DNA from: Actinomyces sp. oral taxon 414
Lineage (GTDB): Bacteria > Actinomycetota > Actinomycetes > Actinomycetales > Actinomycetaceae
Assembly (NCBI RefSeq): GCF_001278845.1
Contig: NZ_CP012590.1
Span: forward strand, 806,001-870,000
Direction of reading: 5' to 3'
DNA length: 64,000 nucleotides
A model generated the notes under the pieces. It ran no database searches. It was not told the DNA's origin and saw only the letters and a program-made list of their open reading frames with translations. Shown here one piece after another: positions 30,867 through 39,108 of the stretch; the stretch's first letter is position 1; every line of letters begins with the position of its first letter. The position numbers and the translations under genes are program-made.

Positions 30867-31987
30867 GGGGCCCCCGCCAGGGCCCCGGCCAGGAACGCCC
30901 GGGCGTCCCGCCCGCCCGCGGCGATCCGCGCCGCCGGCCCCTCGAAATCGGGGGCCGCCAGCCAGTCGCGCCCGGAGTCGAAGGACGGGGGGACGAGCCG
31001 GTCCTGGAGCCCCAGGGCCTCCAACAGCGTGAGCACGCGGTCGTCGTCATGATACATGCCCCCGTTCTTCACCGTCCAGAAGGGGCGCCGGTAGATCGTG
31101 GAGAAGACGGTGCCGTGGAAGGACGTCGTCACCACCGCCGCGGCCCCCCTGATCAGGGCCAGGTAGGCCGCGGGGCCCTCCACCGCGGGCAGGACGAAGC
31201 CCGTCAGACCCATGCCCTTGACGTAGAAGGTCTTGGCGTTGAACGCGACGACGGCCAGGCCGTGCCGCTTGGCGATGGCGGCCACGAAGCGGTTGATCGG
31301 CCGCGAGTAGCTGGGCGCGTAGTAGAAGAGGTACTCGCCGGGCAGGCCTGGCGGCCGGTGCTCCAGGGGGGCGTAGTCCCCGGCGTCCAGGAGCAGGGTG
31401 GGGTCGAGCAGGACCGGGACGTCGACGCCGATCAGCTCCCTGATCCACCTGCGCCCGTTGCGCTCGCGGATGGACAGGGCGTCGAAGTCCTTCAACCAGC
31501 CGGCGTGGACCCGCGGGTCCGGGGAGAAGCGCGCAATGCTGCGGGCGCCGAAGGACGGGGCGTAGGCGACCCGGCGGGCCCCGGTGACCCAGGGCAGGAA
31601 GTAGGCGTCGTCGCCGTCGTCGATGGTCACGTTCCACACCTGGTCGGAGCCGGCGATCACGGCGTCGTAGCCGGCGTCGTCCAGTTCTTCGCGGTGGCGT
31701 ACGACGGGCCCGTCCAGGTGCAGGTGCTCGGTCATGAAGCGCTCGTAGGCGGCGAAATTCCGCCGGATCCGCCCGGCGCGGGGGGCCAGGAGGAGGTCCT
31801 TGACGATCCGCTTGAGCGATGTGGGCCGTTCCAGGACGCTGTACAGGCGAGCCTGCCCCTCATTGGAGAAATTGATGACGCGCACTTCGTGGCCCATGCG
31901 CTCCAGCGTCTCCTGGAGGGCGAAGGCCTGGAGCATGGAGCCGCAATTGTAGGAGTGGTGGAGGGTGAGGATCCCGACCCGGCTCAT
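30863..31987 (-). CDS. polysaccharide pyruvyl transferase family protein
   Basis: This enzyme is expected to add pyruvate ketals to the repeat unit, which would give an acidic polymer; 374 residues. Family features include the start VGILTLHHSYNCGSMLQAFALQ (YGxxLQAxAL type), VIAGSDQVWN and TTSFHGTVFS. The ATG follows the preceding stop after one base (TGATATG). Confidence 0.88.
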   Translation of the reverse strand: MSRVGILTLHHSYNCGSMLQAFALQETLERMGHEVRVINFSNEGQARLYSVLERPTSLKRIVKDLLLAPRAGRIRRNFAAYERFMTEHLHLDGPVVRHREELDDAGYDAVIAGSDQVWNVTIDDGDDAYFLPWVTGARRVAYAPSFGARSIARFSPDPRVHAGWLKDFDALSIRERNGRRWIRELIGVDVPVLLDPTLLLDAGDYAPLEHRPPGLPGEYLFYYAPSYSRPINRFVAAIAKRHGLAVVAFNAKTFYVKGMGLTGFVLPAVEGPAAYLALIRGAAAVVTTSFHGTVFSTIYRRPFWTVKNGGMYHDDDRVLTLLEALGLQDRLVPPSFDSGRDWLAAPDFEGPAARIAAGGRDARAFLAGALAGAP

Positions 31988-31988
31988 A

Positions 31989-33008
31989 TCAGATCACCGC
32001 CCAGCCGGCGGTGCGCCGCCGCGGCCTCAGGTGCAGGGCGAGGCGGGCCAGGGCCGTCGCCGGCCCCGGGCCCGCCCGCCTGGTCAGGGCGTACACGAAC
32101 CGTTCGAGGCGGCTGGCGCCCGGGGCGCGGCGCACGCGCGCCAGCCGGCGGGCGAAGGCCGCGTTTCGGCTCGTCAGGGCGACGGCGGCCCGCCTGTCGC
32201 GACGGCGCGCCAGCCCGGCGATCCGCACCGCGGCCAGGGCGACGCTGCGGACGAAGGAGGTGTCGACGAGCTCGGTGACCACGGGACGAGGGTAGCGGCC
32301 GCAGTCGGTGAGGAGCTTCTCCAGGGCCCGCAGGTAGCGCTCGTTGGAGTCCACGAAGCGCTCGTCGTAGGAGCGGGTGGTCGAACCGGGGCGCAGACGG
32401 TAGCGGTAGACGGAGGCGGCCACGAACCGGCACCGGGCGCCGGCGGCGTAGAGCTCGAGGTTGAACAGGGCGTCCTCGCCGTACATGATATCGGGCGCGA
32501 AGCGCGCCCCGCGCGCGGCCAGGAGGTCCGCCCGGTACAGCTTGGCCCACGGCGGGGCCAGCCACGCCAGGGATGGCGCGCCGGAGCCCCCGATGGTGGC
32601 GCGCACGAGCTCGTCGGGCTCATAGTGCTCCCGCTGGGCGCCGGCCAGGAAGCACACAATGTCCCACTCGCCCTCCAGGTGGGGGCGCACGGTGTCCCAC
32701 CACCCCGGGGCCAGGGCGTCGTCGGCGTCGACGAACATGAGGCGACGCCCGCGCGCGGCCGCCATGCCGGCGTTGCGGGCCGCGCAGACCCCCTGGTTGT
32801 CCTGGCGCAGGTGGCGGATACGGGGGTCGGCCAGCGCGCGGGCCCGTACGATCCGGTCGGTGGCGTCGGTCGAGCCGTCGTCGACGACGACGACCTCGAC
32901 GTCCTCGCCCGGCCCCGCCCCGCCCGGGTCCGTGATCGAGTCCAGGCACTGGTCGAGGTAGTCGGCGCAATTGTAGACCGGGATAATAATGCTCAGCCGC
33001 GGCGTCAT
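31989..33008 (-). CDS. family 2 glycosyltransferase
   Basis: This is a GT-A fold enzyme of 339 residues. It starts LSIIIPVYNCADYLDQCLDS, carries VVVVDDGSTDATD for the nucleotide sugar and FVDADDA for the metal. Longer readings upstream are shadows of the next GT gene; ATG 33008 overlaps that gene's stop (ATGA). A block of about 180 bp (32718-32898) is nearly identical to the neighbouring GT2 gene. Sugar specificity cannot be told. Confidence 0.88.
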   Translation of the reverse strand: MTPRLSIIIPVYNCADYLDQCLDSITDPGGAGPGEDVEVVVVDDGSTDATDRIVRARALADPRIRHLRQDNQGVCAARNAGMAAARGRRLMFVDADDALAPGWWDTVRPHLEGEWDIVCFLAGAQREHYEPDELVRATIGGSGAPSLAWLAPPWAKLYRADLLAARGARFAPDIMYGEDALFNLELYAAGARCRFVAASVYRYRLRPGSTTRSYDERFVDSNERYLRALEKLLTDCGRYPRPVVTELVDTSFVRSVALAAVRIAGLARRRDRRAAVALTSRNAAFARRLARVRRAPGASRLERFVYALTRRAGPGPATALARLALHLRPRRRTAGWAVI

Positions 33009-33991
33009 GGCAGCCCTCCCCGACGACGGCGCATGACCAGTCCCATGGCGTGCCGGTACACGAGCATTTTGAGCCGGAACGCGGCCGGCAGGCGGGGCAG
33101 GTCCCGCTCGCAGTAGGCGCGCATGTCCTCCAGCCCGCCCAGCAGCGCGGGGTCGTTCAGGCGCAGGCTCCGGTAGCGGTGGAGCCCCTCGTGGGCGACC
33201 GGGAGGAAGTTCATGGACAGCTGCCGCCGCATCGGCTCGTCCGCGCCCAGCCGCCGTCGGAACTCCTCGAAGACCGTCAGGACGTCGAACCACCGCCGGT
33301 TCCCCAGGGCGTTGGTCGCGCTGGCGACGTGCTGGCGGTATTGGTAGCGGAGGCCGTCGTCGTAGACGAGCCGGCGGCAGTGGGTCAGGTAGTCGAGGTT
33401 GAAGAGCATGTCCTCGCTCTGGGCGACGTCCTCGCGCAGGTGGATGCCGCGCTCGCGCACGATCGAGGCGCGGTAGGCCTTATTGCAGATGAAGCCGCGG
33501 CACGGCCCCATGACGGCCCGCAGCGCGTCCGCCCCCTCGAAGACCCGCGCCGTCCCGGCGCCGAAGTCCCCCGGGCGGTTCCGGAAGGGCCCGATGCCCA
33601 CGGCGGCGCAGTCGCACCCGGGCGCCCCCAGGAGCCGCAGGAGGGTTTCGACGAAGTCGGGGGCCACCAGGTCGTCGGCGTCGACGAACATGAGGCAGCC
33701 GCCGCGCGCGGCCGCGATGCCGGCGTTGCGGGCCGCGGAGACCCCCTGGTTGTCCTGGCGCAGGTGGCGGATGCGGGGGTCGGTGAGCGCGCGGGCCCGT
33801 ACGATCCGGTCGGTGGCGTCGGTCGAGCCGTCGTCGACGACGACGACCTCGATCGTGCTCTCGGTCTGGGCGACGAGGCAGTCCAGGCACTGGTCGATGT
33901 ACGCCTCGGCGTTGTGGACGGGCACGATAATGCTCGCCTTCGCGCCGTCGTCGGGAGCGCCGGCGGGGACGGCGCCGGTATGGCGGCGCAT
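33005..33991 (-). CDS. family 2 glycosyltransferase
   Basis: This is a second GT2 of 328 residues and a paralogue of its neighbour. Motifs: ASIIVPVHNAEAYIDQCLDC, VVVVDDGSTDATD, LMFVDADD. The start at 33991 overlaps the upstream stop as TAATG. Outside the shared N-terminal block (33671-33851) the two paralogues differ clearly, so they probably add different sugars. Confidence 0.88.
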   Translation of the reverse strand: MRRHTGAVPAGAPDDGAKASIIVPVHNAEAYIDQCLDCLVAQTESTIEVVVVDDGSTDATDRIVRARALTDPRIRHLRQDNQGVSAARNAGIAAARGGCLMFVDADDLVAPDFVETLLRLLGAPGCDCAAVGIGPFRNRPGDFGAGTARVFEGADALRAVMGPCRGFICNKAYRASIVRERGIHLREDVAQSEDMLFNLDYLTHCRRLVYDDGLRYQYRQHVASATNALGNRRWFDVLTVFEEFRRRLGADEPMRRQLSMNFLPVAHEGLHRYRSLRLNDPALLGGLEDMRAYCERDLPRLPAAFRLKMLVYRHAMGLVMRRRRGGLP

Positions 33992-35097
33992 TATGCCCCG
34001 CCCCCGCGCCGGGCGAGCGCGCGGTAGGCCTGCGCGTACCGCCGGGCCATGACGGCCGAGGACAGGGCGGAGACGTCGGCGGGGCGCGCCGGGCCCGCCC
34101 CGTCGAGGGCGGCGGCGAGCGCGCGGCGCATCGCCCCCTCGTCGGCGGCGTCGAAGCATTCGACGCAGCCCTGGTCCGCCAGGAGGCCGGCCACATCCTC
34201 GTGGGGGGCGATGGTCGACAGCAGGGCCGGCAGGCCGCAGCTGAGCGCCTCCAGCACCGCCAGGGGCATCCCCTCCGAACGCGAGGCCGACACGAACAGG
34301 TCGGCGGCCTGCAGGTGGGGGATGACGTCGTCGACGAAGCCGTGCAGGACGACGCCGGGCGCCCCCAGCGACCGGCACTGCTCGTAGAGCGGGCCGCCGC
34401 CCAGGATGTGCAGCCGGGCCCCGCCCGCGGCATTGGCGGCCGCGAAAGCCCGGATGAGGGGCTGCGTGCCCTTCCTGCGACTGCACCCGCCCGTCGAGAC
34501 GAGGATCGTCGCCCCGGCCTCGTAGCCCAGTTCGGCGCGCAGGCGTGCGCGGCGCTCCTCGGACGCTGGGGCGTAGAGGTCCTGGTCGACGCCGTTGCGG
34601 ATGCACTCGCAGGCGAGCGCGTACCTTTCGGCCAGGACGCGCCCGACCGAGTCCGAGCAGGCCACCACGAGGTCGAAACGCCTGAGCGCGCGCACCTCGC
34701 TGCGCGTCATCCACAGCGCCAGGGGGCGCCCGTAGGCGGTGGCGAAGTCGTCGTAGAGCTCGTTGTGCACCGTGGCCACGGTGGGCAGGGGCAGCGAGCG
34801 GCACAGGCGGTAGGCGCGGAAGCCGTGGGCGTGTACGACGTCGGGCTCGAAGCGCGCCAGCGCGCGGGCCAGCCGGGAGGATCCCCCCAGGGCCGAGGCG
34901 AGGCGGCCGGCCACCGCGCGGCGCACCGGCACGCCCAGGGCCTCGAAGTCCGCCGCACGGCTGCCGGCCGGCTCGGGGGCCAGTGTGAACACCGCGAGTT
35001 CGTGGTCCGGGGCGAGGCGGTGGACGATGTCGTAGAGCACATTGACCGGGCCGCAGCGGTCGAGGGTGGAGATCACGTAGGCGATGCGCACGCTCAT
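33991..35097 (-). CDS. family 4 glycosyltransferase
   Basis: This is a GT-B fold retaining glycosyltransferase of 368 residues. The N-domain begins RIAYVISTLDRCGPVNVLYD. The C-domain has the group 1 signature SASRSEGMPLAVLEALSCGLP with the conserved E-x7-E. VSTGGCSRRKGTQPLIRAF marks the linker. ATG 35097 overlaps the previous gene by ATGA; upstream arginine-rich readings are rejected. Confidence 0.9.
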   Translation of the reverse strand: MSVRIAYVISTLDRCGPVNVLYDIVHRLAPDHELAVFTLAPEPAGSRAADFEALGVPVRRAVAGRLASALGGSSRLARALARFEPDVVHAHGFRAYRLCRSLPLPTVATVHNELYDDFATAYGRPLALWMTRSEVRALRRFDLVVACSDSVGRVLAERYALACECIRNGVDQDLYAPASEERRARLRAELGYEAGATILVSTGGCSRRKGTQPLIRAFAAANAAGGARLHILGGGPLYEQCRSLGAPGVVLHGFVDDVIPHLQAADLFVSASRSEGMPLAVLEALSCGLPALLSTIAPHEDVAGLLADQGCVECFDAADEGAMRRALAAALDGAGPARPADVSALSSAVMARRYAQAYRALARRGGGA

Positions 35098-35924
35098 CGC
35101 CGCCTGAGGACGAGGCCGTAGGCGCGCTTGACGGCGCCGGCGGGCATGAGCGTCGCGGCGCTCCTGGCGGCGAGCGCGACGACCTCCTGCCCGCGGCTGA
35201 CGAACCCCTCCGAGCGCAGACGCCTGAAGAAACGCCACTGCTCCTTGAGGTAGCGCAGGGAGGAGCGCCTGCCGTACATGCCCGCCCCCGTTCTCACGTC
35301 GACGACGACCCGGGGGATATTGGCGCAGGCGCATCCGTCCATGAGCATGCGGACCCACAGGTCGTAGTCCTCCAGGAGGTGGACGTCGCGGTAGCCGCCC
35401 GCCGCCAGGACCGCCGGGCGGCGGAACATGACGGACACATGGTTGAAGGGGTTGCGCCTCTTGGCGAAGGCGACGATATCCTCGCGCTCCAGGGGCACCT
35501 CGCGCACGGAGGCCATGTCCCCGGGGGTCCGGTCGAATTCCGAGATGAAGCCCCCCACGAGGTCCAGGCCCCGGCAGTTCATGGCGTCGAGCAGCAGCTC
35601 GCACCGGCGCGGGCGCGAGACGTCGTCGGCGTCCATGCGGGCGACCCGCTCGGTTCGGCACAGCGGCAGGCCGGCGCGCAGGGCTCCGGCGAGTCCGCGG
35701 TTGGCCGCCAGGCGGTGGACCCGCAGGCGCTCCCCCAGCTCCCCGCGCCAGCGCTCGATGACGGCGTCCAGGCCCGCGCCCACGGGCCCGTCGCACACGA
35801 CGACCAGGTCCGTGAACGGCTCGCTCTGCTCGACCATGGAGCGGATGGCGTCGTCGACGTAGTCGGGCTGGTCGCGCTCGTACACGGACATGAGCACGGA
35901 GTAGGACCGCTCGTCCGGACTCAT
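35094..35924 (-). CDS. family 2 glycosyltransferase
   Basis: This is a GT2 of 276 residues: SVLMSVYERDQPDYVDDAIR start, VVVCDGP nucleotide site, ARMDADDVSRP metal site. The segment LLEDYDLWVRMLMDG carries the ED acceptor motif. It overlaps the initiating transferase by ATGA, so it may add the second sugar of the repeat unit (inference from position only). Confidence 0.9.
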   Translation of the reverse strand: MSPDERSYSVLMSVYERDQPDYVDDAIRSMVEQSEPFTDLVVVCDGPVGAGLDAVIERWRGELGERLRVHRLAANRGLAGALRAGLPLCRTERVARMDADDVSRPRRCELLLDAMNCRGLDLVGGFISEFDRTPGDMASVREVPLEREDIVAFAKRRNPFNHVSVMFRRPAVLAAGGYRDVHLLEDYDLWVRMLMDGCACANIPRVVVDVRTGAGMYGRRSSLRYLKEQWRFFRRLRSEGFVSRGQEVVALAARSAATLMPAGAVKRAYGLVLRRR

Positions 35925-36778
35925 CGGGCGCCGCTCCCGGTGGTGATGACGCCGATCGTGCGCAGCAGGACCCGGGTGTCCGTTCTGATGCCCCGGTGGC
36001 GGATGTAGGCCAGATCCAGCTTCACCTTCTCCCTGGGCAGGAGCTCGTAGCCGCCCATCACCTGCGCCAGTCCGGTCAGGCCCGGGGTGACGTGGGTCCG
36101 GTAGCTCCAGCCGTGGATGCGCTTCTCGAATTCCCGGCAGAACATGGGGCGCTCGGGCCTGGGGCCGACCAGCGACATATTCCCCTTGACGATATTCCAC
36201 AGCTGTGGTATTTCATCGACGCGCGTTCTGCGCATGAATCTTCCGAACGGCGTGATCCGACGATCCTCGCCGTCGGCCCACCGGGCGCCCCGGGACTCGG
36301 CGTCGACGTACATGGAACGGAACTTGTAGAGCCGGAATACCCGGCCGTTCTTGCCGACCCGGTTCTGCGCGTAGATCACGGGACCGGGGCTCTCGCTCCT
36401 GATCTTGATCGCAATGGCGAGCATCGGGGCCGCCAGGACGACGAGCGCGGCGGTGCACACGGTGATGTCGAAGCCCCGTTTGAGAACGCGGTACGCGACG
36501 GTGCCGCCGATCACCGGCTCGTCGAGCACGACGATGTCGTCTCCGGGGAGCAGGCTGTCAAGGGCGTCCCGGTGGATGGGGGCGGCGCCGGTCCCGTCCT
36601 GCGCCGTGGCGCGCAGGTCCGCGGTTCGCGTTCGGTTCGCGGGGGCGGGGGGTCCGGGTCTTCGGCCCGCGGCGGGGGGTCTGGTTGGAGGGCCGGACCG
36701 CGGTCGCGGGGCCCGCGGCTCGGCGTCCCGACCGCGTTCGGCGTGTTTCCGGGGACGGGTCCTCAGCAGCGAGAACAT
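35921..36778 (-). CDS. initiating undecaprenyl-phosphate sugar transferase (WbaP/WcaJ catalytic-domain type)
   Basis: This enzyme would start each repeat unit by moving a sugar-phosphate to undecaprenyl phosphate; 285 residues. A Pro/Arg-rich N-terminal 70 residues precede one membrane segment (FDITVCTAALVVLAAPMLAI). The catalytic region then follows, with KFRSM, the DE pair in RRTRVDEIPQLWNI, and SLVGPRPERP. It lacks the extra N-terminal helices of long WbaP forms. It is the first gene of an eight-gene leftward operon. Its 5' leader is about 266 bases. Confidence 0.92.
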   Translation of the reverse strand: MFSLLRTRPRKHAERGRDAEPRAPRPRSGPPTRPPAAGRRPGPPAPANRTRTADLRATAQDGTGAAPIHRDALDSLLPGDDIVVLDEPVIGGTVAYRVLKRGFDITVCTAALVVLAAPMLAIAIKIRSESPGPVIYAQNRVGKNGRVFRLYKFRSMYVDAESRGARWADGEDRRITPFGRFMRRTRVDEIPQLWNIVKGNMSLVGPRPERPMFCREFEKRIHGWSYRTHVTPGLTGLAQVMGGYELLPREKVKLDLAYIRHRGIRTDTRVLLRTIGVITTGSGAR

Positions 36779-37050
36779 GACTGGTTCTTCCTCTCAGGGA
36801 TGTGGCTGGAGCACCAGGACGCGGAATGACCCGCGATATGTCGATGTGTGAATGCGCAGGGACGTGAAGCGGACGCGAGAGGACCGCACTCGGCCCGACG
36901 GGCCGGCGCACGGGGTCGGCGGCGCGGAAAAGAGTCACCGCGGTCGCCCCCGTCTCCCGGTCGGAGTGCGGTAAAGCGTCCGGGCGCCGCTCAGGGCGCC
37001 GGAGATACCGCCCGGGGCGAGGCCCGGGTTCGCATCTCTGATGATGCGTG
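36779..37050 (-). other. long 5' leader of the capsule operon
   Basis: No gene is seen here. If transcription starts near 37044, this is a 266-base untranslated leader. It begins with a small hairpin (CGCATC and GATGCG, 37031-37048) and contains further GC-rich palindromes (for example GGGCGCC near 36974-37003). A role in RNA-level control is possible but unproven. Confidence 0.45.
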
Positions 37051-37079
37051 AAAGTACCTGCGCATGCGCGCAATGTAAC
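37051..37079 (-). promoter_or_regulatory. capsule operon promoter
   Basis: On the minus strand GTTACA (37079-37074) and TACTTT (37056-37051) are separated by 17 bases. The -35 is poor and is itself part of the first of the repeated boxes, an arrangement typical of activator-dependent promoters. Confidence 0.55.
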
Positions 37080-37143
37080 ACGCGGATAACGATTCGCGTA
37101 ACGTACGGATCACGATTGGTGTAACGAATGGATAACAGTCGGG
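37075..37143. promoter_or_regulatory. three tandem 23-bp boxes, GTAAC-N6-ATAAC (MtrA-like)
   Basis: Units at 37075-37097, 37098-37120 and 37121-37143 each read GTAAC, six bases, then ATAAC (ATCAC in the second). TAAC-type half-sites therefore recur every 11 or 12 bases, six times in all, on one face of the helix. GTAAC-N6-GTAAC-like direct repeats are the known site of the actinobacterial response regulator MtrA; assignment here is by motif only. Confidence 0.65.
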
Positions 37144-37283
37144 CCGGCGCGCACCGTTGCGCGCCTCCATCCAGGCCCGGCCCCTGCCCGGGGAGGGACT
37201 CCTGCCCCTGGGAGGGGGGTGATCGGCGGTCGGTCGGCGGCCGCGGGGGCGCTCAGACGACCGGATGCATCGAATCGAATGTC

Positions 37284-37322
37284 GTTTCCGCCGGTCTCGC
37301 GTGTCGTTTCCGCCGGTTTCGG
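37284..37322. repeat. dispersed 39-bp repeat, copy 1
   Basis: The sequence is identical at 60630-60668. It is itself a near-duplication of GTTTCCGCCGGT(C/T)TCG. It sits between the capsule promoter and the monooxygenase gene. Confidence 0.85.
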
Positions 37323-37359
37323 CGACGAGGGCGGGCGCCCCCGCCCGCACCACCGCCCG

Positions 37360-37650
37360 TCAGGCCCCGTCGACGACCTCGAAGCCCAGCTGCTCGACGT
37401 CCATGCCGCGGCGCTGGTCGGCCGCGTGCCTGCCGGTCGGTCGGTCGGCGATCCACGCCTCGCAGTGCTCGCGGGAGTCCCAGCGGGTCACCACGAAGTA
37501 GCGGCTCTCTCCGACCACGGGGCGCAGGAGCTCGAAGCCCAAGAAGCCCTCGGCGGTGTCGACGGCCCGCGCGCGGGCGGCGAAGCGGCGTTCGATCTCG
37601 GCGTCGGCGCCCTCGGGGAAGGTCAGGGCGGTGATATTGACGTAGGTCAT
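37360..37650 (-). CDS. antibiotic-biosynthesis-monooxygenase domain protein
   Basis: This is a small dimeric ferredoxin-like protein of 96 residues in the ABM/HmoA group (some members degrade heme, others act on quinones or polyketides). It begins YVNITALTFPEGADAEIERR, and the core reads GFLGFELLRPV and YFVVTRWDSREHCEAW. A GAGGAG site precedes the ATG. It seems to be a single-gene unit; substrate unknown. Confidence 0.85.
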   Translation of the reverse strand: MTYVNITALTFPEGADAEIERRFAARARAVDTAEGFLGFELLRPVVGESRYFVVTRWDSREHCEAWIADRPTGRHAADQRRGMDVEQLGFEVVDGA

Positions 37651-37730
37651 GGGGGACTCCTCACGCGGCGGACCGACCGGGCGGCGGTTCCCCCGGCCCT
37701 CCGGCCGCTGTTCTCACCACGGCGAGCCTA

Positions 37731-37763
37731 CCCGGGCCCCGCCTTCGGGGGGAGGGGCCCGGG
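37731..37763. terminator. hairpin after the deacetylase gene
   Basis: The arms CCCGGGCCCC (37731-37740) and GGGGCCCGGG (37754-37763) are perfect complements. It lies downstream of the leftward deacetylase gene. Confidence 0.55.
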
Positions 37764-37780
37764 CGCCGGCGCGGGCGGTC

Positions 37781-38650
37781 TCACACGTGCCGGTCGTGGC
37801 CCGGGCCGAAGTAGACGTCGTCGAGCGTGGCGGTCAGCAGGGCGCGCTCGCGCAGAATGTCGATGATCTGGCCGTACAGGTGGGTGACGGTGGGGAAGTT
37901 GGCGTGGCCAATGACAATGTGCTGGGCCAGCAGCCACTTGCGGGCCTCGCCGAGCAGGACGTCCTCGGTCAGCAGGCCCGAGTCGCCGAAGGAGCCGTAC
38001 CACATGGTGGGGGTCGTGTAGCCCAGCTTCGCGCACACCGAGTCCGTCCGCTCCCCGCGGTAGCCGTAGGGCGGGCGGACGAAGGGGGCCCCGGTGACCC
38101 CGTAGGTGCTGTTGAGGAAGGTCTCGCAGCCGCCGACCTCGGAGATGATCCCCGCCTCGTCCAGCTCGGTCAGCCCCGCGTGCGTGACCGTGTGATTGCC
38201 CAGCTGCACCTGCCCGGATTCCACCAGCGGCGTCAACTTGTCCTTGCAGTCCGTCCAGCCGGGGTAGGAGGAGGTGACGAAGAAGGTCAGGCGCACTCCG
38301 GAGTCCTTGGCGAAGTCCAGATAGGCGTCGACGACGGAGGAGTCGGCGCCGTCGTCAACGGTGATGGCCACCGTATTGCCCACGGCCTCGGGCAGCTCCG
38401 TGATGACGCCGTCGAGCTCCTGGGGGCCGGGCAGCGGCGGGGGGCCGTCCTGCAGCCACAGGGGTCCGTGCGAGGGCGTCGGGCTCGGCGAGGGCGAGGG
38501 CGCGGGGGAGGGGGTCGGGGACTGCGAGGGCGTGGCGGGCGCGGAGGGGGACGACTTCGAGGTCGGCGCCGCGTCGTCGGTCAGTGAGCAGGCGCCGGTG
38601 GCGGCGGCCGTGGCGGCGGCCAGCATGAGCAGGAAGTCGCGACGTTGCAC
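37781..38650 (-). CDS. lipoprotein polysaccharide deacetylase (NodB domain)
   Basis: This is an exported deacetylase of 289 residues that may act on peptidoglycan or surface polysaccharide. It starts at GTG 38650 with AAAGGTGAT before it. The N-terminus is twin-arginine (QRRDFLLML) with lipobox TGAC, then a Pro/Ser linker of about 40 residues. NodB motifs: TVDDGAD (catalytic base and metal Asp; usually TFDDG), HTVTH (metal His pair), RPPYGYRGE. The last motif reads IGHANF rather than the usual LxHD-type ending, so activity should not be assumed. It is followed by a hairpin. Confidence 0.87.
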   Translation of the reverse strand: MQRRDFLLMLAAATAAATGACSLTDDAAPTSKSSPSAPATPSQSPTPSPAPSPSPSPTPSHGPLWLQDGPPPLPGPQELDGVITELPEAVGNTVAITVDDGADSSVVDAYLDFAKDSGVRLTFFVTSSYPGWTDCKDKLTPLVESGQVQLGNHTVTHAGLTELDEAGIISEVGGCETFLNSTYGVTGAPFVRPPYGYRGERTDSVCAKLGYTTPTMWYGSFGDSGLLTEDVLLGEARKWLLAQHIVIGHANFPTVTHLYGQIIDILRERALLTATLDDVYFGPGHDRHV

Positions 38651-38814
38651 GGGAATCACCTTTCGTCGAGGTAAACGGGAAGCGGGGTTGGACGAAGCAT
38701 GCCACATGCGAGCGCGTTCCTGTCATCCTCGGGGAGGAGGGCGATAGTGCGACGGCGCTTGACGGCGACCGCCCCGGGGCGCCCGACGGCGGCCGGGACA
38801 GGCGTCAATCAGAG

Positions 38815-38843
38815 TTGACTTCCTGGCGGTGGTCATTTAAAGT
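38815..38843 (+). promoter_or_regulatory. promoter of the HTH-MoxR-VWA operon
   Basis: TTGACT (38815-38820) and TAAAGT (38838-38843) are 17 bases apart, and the start codon is 7 bases after the -10, so the transcript should be leaderless. AGTTGACT occurs twice (38813 and 38841 regions), which could make an autoregulatory site. Confidence 0.65.
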
Positions 38844-38850
38844 TGACTCC

Positions 38851-39087
38851 ATGGATGTCGAACGACTAACGGCGATGGTGGAGGAGGCGGCCGCCGACAG
38901 CCCCCTGAGCGGCCTCGAGGCGACGGTGCGAGTGCGCGCCGAGCTGGAGCGCCTGGAGGCGGTGCTCGTGCGCCGGGCCCGCAACCGGGGCGCCACCTGG
39001 GCGCAGATCGCCGCGGCCCTGGGGGTGTCCAAACAGGCCGTCCACAAGAAGCACGCCGGCCGCGGGCTGCTCCGCGGCCGCCGGTAG
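38851..39087 (+). CDS. small HTH protein
   Basis: This is a 78-residue protein: an N-terminal helical part (VERLTAMVEEAAAD) and a C-terminal helix-turn-helix, WAQIAAALGVSKQAVHKKHA. Such proteins occur widely in Actinobacteria, often near AAA or Clp genes. The start at 38851 fits the leaderless promoter; an upstream in-frame ATG at 38815 falls in the promoter. It lies 21 bases before the MoxR gene and may regulate this operon (inference). Confidence 0.82.
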   Translation: MDVERLTAMVEEAAADSPLSGLEATVRVRAELERLEAVLVRRARNRGATWAQIAAALGVSKQAVHKKHAGRGLLRGRR

Positions 39088-39108
39088 ACGCGGTGCGGAG
39101 GCAGTCTC

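Noticed and set aside
37075..37143. Plasmid-type iterons marking a replication origin
   Set aside because: No Rep gene is nearby, and the repeats abut a capsule promoter in the MtrA-box pattern.
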